From: Campylobacterota bacterium
GTDB taxonomy: Bacteria; Campylobacterota; Campylobacteria; Campylobacterales; Sulfurovaceae
DNA: 33,964 bases
Assembly: GCA_013153055.1 (NCBI GenBank)
Contig: JAADFE010000053.1
Coordinates: forward strand, 1 to 33,964
Direction: 5' to 3'
Position 1 is the stretch's first letter, and the number at the start of each line of letters is the position of its first letter. The position numbers and the translations under genes are program-made. Of the stretch, positions 29,348 to 33,964 are shown piece after piece. The notes beneath the pieces were generated by a model. It was not told the DNA's origin and searched no databases. It saw only the letters and a list, made by a program, of their open reading frames with translations.

Positions 29348-30616
29348 TTATAAAAAATCTATACAATATTTAAATATAAAATTCTCAACCGATATAATCT
29401 CTACATCATCTAAAATCTCATTTTTATCATATGTTATTAAAATCTTTTTGCCACGATAGTTATTAAAAGCACTTATCTCTCTAGCTTTTGTTTTCTCATC
29501 CTCTATATCAAATGAGACTTGAATTAACAAATTATCTATAAAAAAATCTATCTCCTGTTTATCTTTTAAATAGGTAGTCTCACCAAAGGCTTGAGTTAGT
29601 AGATTAAAAACAAAATTTTCCAACAAAATACCTCTATTTTTAGCTCTATTGACTCCTAAATTCAAAAATCCATTATCATTTAGATATAACTTTTTTGTAG
29701 ATTTGATTTGTGAGCTTAATTTAGTGTGATATTGATTAATAGTAGAGATTAGATAGTTATCTTTGAAATACTCAATATACTCCTTTATCATCTTGGCATC
29801 AATACCTATTTTCTTTGATAATTTTGAGTAGTTTATATATGTTGTAGCGTTAGATACTAGATAAAAAAACATATCTTTTATCTCTGATGAGTTTTTAATT
29901 CTATATCTTGGTACTATATCTTTGAGGATAATATCCTCTGCAATATTTTTTAGATACTCCTTTTTTATCATCTCATCACTATTTGATATTACACTAAAAT
30001 ATCCACCCCATTTTAGATACTCATCTTTTGCTATCTCTATATCTATTTTGTTTGTTAACTGTTCCAATTTAGTATTGTATAGTATATTTTTATAATCCAA
30101 ATACTCCAAAAAATTAAATGGATATATTTGAAGCTTTATAACTCTACCTGTTAAAACAGTTGCATAGTTTGACTCTAATAGAGATGAGTTAGACCCAGTG
30201 ATTATAAATTTTATATTGCTGTTTTCATATTTGGATTTGATAAAAACCTCCCAGTTATGAAAAGTCTGTATCTCATCTATAAAAAAATATATCTTTTGGT
30301 CTCTATTTGGATTTGCAAATTTTAAATAACTCTCATAAATCTTCTCTAAATAGACTGGGTCACTCTTATATTGAATAAACTCTGGCTTTTCCAAATTGAT
30401 AAAAAATATATTTTTAGGATTAACCTCCTTTAATAGACTCCTGATAATAAGTTTAACTAGAGTACTTTTACCAACTCTTCTAGCACCCAAAACTGCCAAA
30501 ATCTCTTTGGTCTGTAGCAGTTTTAGAGCCTTTTTTAAAACTCTTCTATCGATAAAACTGTTATAAACATTATCACTTACCCAATGCCTATTATCTTCTA
30601 AAAGAATAGATTCCAT
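29348..30616 (-). CDS. AAA family ATPase with DUF4143-like C-terminus
   Basis: Walker A GARRVGKSTLV, Walker B IYFFIDEIQTFHNW, ITGSNSSLLESNYATVLTGRVIKLQIYPFNFLEYL, C-terminal nuclease-like EIDFFIDNLLIQVSFDI. Confidence 0.9.
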   Translation of the reverse strand: MESILLEDNRHWVSDNVYNSFIDRRVLKKALKLLQTKEILAVLGARRVGKSTLVKLIIRSLLKEVNPKNIFFINLEKPEFIQYKSDPVYLEKIYESYLKFANPNRDQKIYFFIDEIQTFHNWEVFIKSKYENSNIKFIITGSNSSLLESNYATVLTGRVIKLQIYPFNFLEYLDYKNILYNTKLEQLTNKIDIEIAKDEYLKWGGYFSVISNSDEMIKKEYLKNIAEDIILKDIVPRYRIKNSSEIKDMFFYLVSNATTYINYSKLSKKIGIDAKMIKEYIEYFKDNYLISTINQYHTKLSSQIKSTKKLYLNDNGFLNLGVNRAKNRGILLENFVFNLLTQAFGETTYLKDKQEIDFFIDNLLIQVSFDIEDEKTKAREISAFNNYRGKKILITYDKNEILDDVEIISVENFIFKYCIDFL

Positions 30617-30678
30617 ATTTTTTATCCTTTTTTAGGAATGTATTCCTGATTATAGCATATTTTTAGGAATAGATTCCT
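30602..30678. promoter_or_regulatory. Three palindromic operator-like sites around the ATPase gene start
   Basis: aagaatagattcca (30602-30615), aggaatgtattcct (30634-30647), aggaatagattcct (30665-30678); centres 32 and 31 bp apart; minus-strand TATAAT at 30649-30654. Confidence 0.75.
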
Positions 30679-30785
30679 TTTTCTCTATTTACAAAAAAAA
30701 TATTACAATTTGACATATTTCTGATTATATTATAAAAACTCTGCTAAAATATGAACAATATTTTATATTAAAGGATGTCAATAAA

Positions 30786-31823
30786 ATGGATGCGAATAAA
30801 CAAAAAGCTTTAGATATGGCACTAAAACAGATAGATAAAACATTTGGTAAAGGTACAGTTGTAAGATTAGGAGATAAGGCAATAGAACCTATAGAGTCTA
30901 TTAGTACTGGTTCATTGGGGCTTGATATGGCTTTAGGTATTGGTGGTGTTCCTGTTGGAAGAGTCATTGAGATATATGGACCAGAGAGTTCAGGAAAGAC
31001 AACTCTAGCACTTCAAATCACAGCTTCAGCTCAAGCTGATGGAAAAGTTTGTGCTTTTATTGATGCTGAACATGCTCTTGATGTACTATATGCTAAAAAT
31101 TTAGGTGTTGATGTAGAAAATCTACTTGTATCTCAACCAGATTTTGGTGAACAAGCTTTGGATGTTCTGGAGACTTTGGCTAGGTCTGGAGCTGTTGATG
31201 TAATTGTTGTTGACTCAGTAGCAGCTCTTACTCCAAAGGCTGAAATAGAAGGTGAGATGGCAGACCAACAGGTTGGATTACAAGCTAGACTTATGAGTAA
31301 GGCTCTTAGAAAACTAACAGGTGTACTACATAAAACAGAGACAACGGTTATATTTATCAATCAAATTCGTATGAAAATAGGAATGATGGGTTATGGCTCA
31401 CCAGAGACAACTACAGGTGGAAATGCTCTAAAGTTTTATGCCTCTGTTAGATTAGATGTTAGAAGAATTGCTACGCTAAAACAGGGCGACTCACAGATAG
31501 GAAACAGAGTCAAAGCAAAAGTTATCAAAAACAAAGTAGCACCTCCATTTAGACAAGCAGAGTTTGATATTATGTTTGGTGAGGGTATCTCAAAAGAGGG
31601 TGAGCTTGTCGATTATGGAGTCAAGCTTGATATTATCGACAAGAGTGGAGCATGGTTTAGCTATGGAGAGAAAAAACTAGGTCAAGGAAAAGAGAATGTC
31701 AAAGCAAAATTCAAAGAGGATACAGCCCTCAGAGATGAGATAGAGGCAAAAGTAAAAGAGGCTTTGGGTATTACTAGTATGCTCACTATGGATAGCAAAG
31801 ATATAAAAGATAGTGAAGACTAG
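30786..31823 (+). CDS. recA: Recombinase A
   Basis: [32 protein letters not shown], full canonical RecA sequence. Confidence 0.98.
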   Translation: MDANKQKALDMALKQIDKTFGKGTVVRLGDKAIEPIESISTGSLGLDMALGIGGVPVGRVIEIYGPESSGKTTLALQITASAQADGKVCAFIDAEHALDVLYAKNLGVDVENLLVSQPDFGEQALDVLETLARSGAVDVIVVDSVAALTPKAEIEGEMADQQVGLQARLMSKALRKLTGVLHKTETTVIFINQIRMKIGMMGYGSPETTTGGNALKFYASVRLDVRRIATLKQGDSQIGNRVKAKVIKNKVAPPFRQAEFDIMFGEGISKEGELVDYGVKLDIIDKSGAWFSYGEKKLGQGKENVKAKFKEDTALRDEIEAKVKEALGITSMLTMDSKDIKDSED

Positions 31824-31859
31824 ATATAAACATAACAAAAAAATGATATGATTAAAAAG

Positions 31860-31889
31860 TTATTCATAACATATTTTTGTTATGAATAA
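31860..31889. repeat. 11-bp perfect inverted repeat with 8-nt loop downstream of recA
   Basis: ttattcataac (31860-31870) / gttatgaataa (31879-31889). Confidence 0.75.
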
Positions 31890-31930
31890 AAATATACTGC
31901 TACTACAACATAAATTTAAAAACTACGCCA

Positions 31931-31959
31931 TTGACTTATACTCCAAATTAAACTATAAT
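31931..31959 (+). promoter_or_regulatory. Candidate sigma70-type promoter of the toxin-antitoxin operon
   Basis: TTGACT (31931-31936) - 17 nt - TATAAT (31954-31959), 6 nt upstream of ATG 31966. Confidence 0.65.
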
Positions 31960-31965
31960 AATCTT

Positions 31966-32277
31966 ATGGAAATCGCAGAGACATCAATATTTACAAAAAA
32001 AATTACAGAAATTTTAACTGATGATGAGTATAAAGAGTTTCAAAACTTTTTAGTATCCAATCCTAAAAAGGGTGATATTATAAAAGGTTCAGGTGGTTTA
32101 CGAAAAATTAGATGGAAGCTCAAAGGTCGTGGTAAAAGAGGTGGTATCCGAAATATATACTACTATTATGAAGAGGAGAGCTTAATATTGATGATTTATG
32201 TATATGAAAAAAACAAAGCCGAAAACCTAACACCTAAACAGATAGAAATACTTAGAAAATCATTTATGGAGGATTAG
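31966..32277 (+). CDS. RelE/HigB-type toxin
   Basis: MEIAETSIFTKKITEILTDDEYKEFQNFLVSNPKKGDIIKGSGGLRKIRWKLKGRGKRGGIRNIYYYYE is the typical family sequence; the 28-aa extension from ATG 31882 looks non-homologous. Confidence 0.88.
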   Translation: MEIAETSIFTKKITEILTDDEYKEFQNFLVSNPKKGDIIKGSGGLRKIRWKLKGRGKRGGIRNIYYYYEEESLILMIYVYEKNKAENLTPKQIEILRKSFMED

Positions 32278-32280
32278 ATT

Positions 32281-32568
32281 ATGGATGATATATTATTTAA
32301 TGAACTATTAGCTAGTACAAAAGAGGCAAAAGAGATATTAGCTAAGAAAAAAGCCCCAAGTCGTACCTTTTATATTGAACAGCCAAATGCAAAAGAAATT
32401 CGTTCTAAATTTGAGTTAACTCAAATTGAGTTTGCTAAACTATTAAATATCTCTGTAGCGACACTTCAAAATTGGGAACAAGGGCGAAGAGAACCTGAAG
32501 GTCCAGCAAAAGTACTTTTAAATATAGCAAATTTGTATCCAGAAGTATTAATGAAATTAAGAGCTTAA
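32281..32568 (+). CDS. HigA-type antitoxin, XRE helix-turn-helix
   Basis: AKEIRSKFELTQIEFAKLLNISVATLQNWEQGRREPEGPAKVLLNI; 3 bp after the toxin stop; ggagg RBS. Confidence 0.9.
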   Translation: MDDILFNELLASTKEAKEILAKKKAPSRTFYIEQPNAKEIRSKFELTQIEFAKLLNISVATLQNWEQGRREPEGPAKVLLNIANLYPEVLMKLRA

Positions 32569-32604
32569 TAATAAATCTACCTGTAGAAAAAGAGATAGTT
32601 TAGA

Positions 32605-32658
32605 TATTACAACTATGCTCACTATAGATAATCCATAGATAAAATATAATCAAGACTA
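32605..32658 (+). pseudogene. Degenerate second copy of the recA 3' end
   Basis: Ungapped alignment to 31769-31822 gives 42/54 identical bases by hand; translation DITTMLTIDNP*IKYNQD* vs Rec[19 protein letters not shown]. Confidence 0.8.
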
Positions 32659-32705
32659 ACTCTTTTTATGCCACATTATGTTAATATTTCACAACTAAAA
32701 AATAA

Positions 32706-33964
<1,259 letters not shown>

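Overview
The window is an AT-rich chromosomal segment whose gene content and recA-eno linkage point to a Campylobacterota (epsilonproteobacterial) sulfur oxidiser; this taxonomic call is inference from gene families. Left part: the 3' portion of a very large secreted repeat protein (open frame from base 3, RCC1-like and BspA-like repeats) and a Cys-rich DUF11-type secreted protein, then housekeeping and envelope genes (DUF937, nitrilase family, LysM, topA, TlpA-like, prfB). Middle: a sulfur-oxidation locus with two small Cys-containing paralogs that lack CxxCH, a DUF3373-like porin, an MBL-fold/thioredoxin fusion with degenerate metal ligands, a CAP protein, a PAS protein, soxC-soxD-soxY-soxZ and a SoxW-like thioredoxin. 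Right part: MOSC protein, MqnD-like protein, an AAA/DUF4143-type ATPase, recA, a HigB/HigA-type toxin-antitoxin pair and the 5' part of eno. Most notable: (1) a diverged, stop-interrupted second copy of the recA 3' end on the far side of the TA pair, which suggests the module entered a conserved recA-eno junction; (2) three copies of AGGAAT-N2-ATTCCT spaced 31-32 bp and bracketing the -10 box and start codon of the ATPase gene next to recA; (3) an apparently leaderless toxin gene; (4) a cluster of CTATTTTA motifs upstream of soxC; (5) the MBL-thioredoxin fusion with a Lys-rich linker. Everything was done by eye; no database searches were run.
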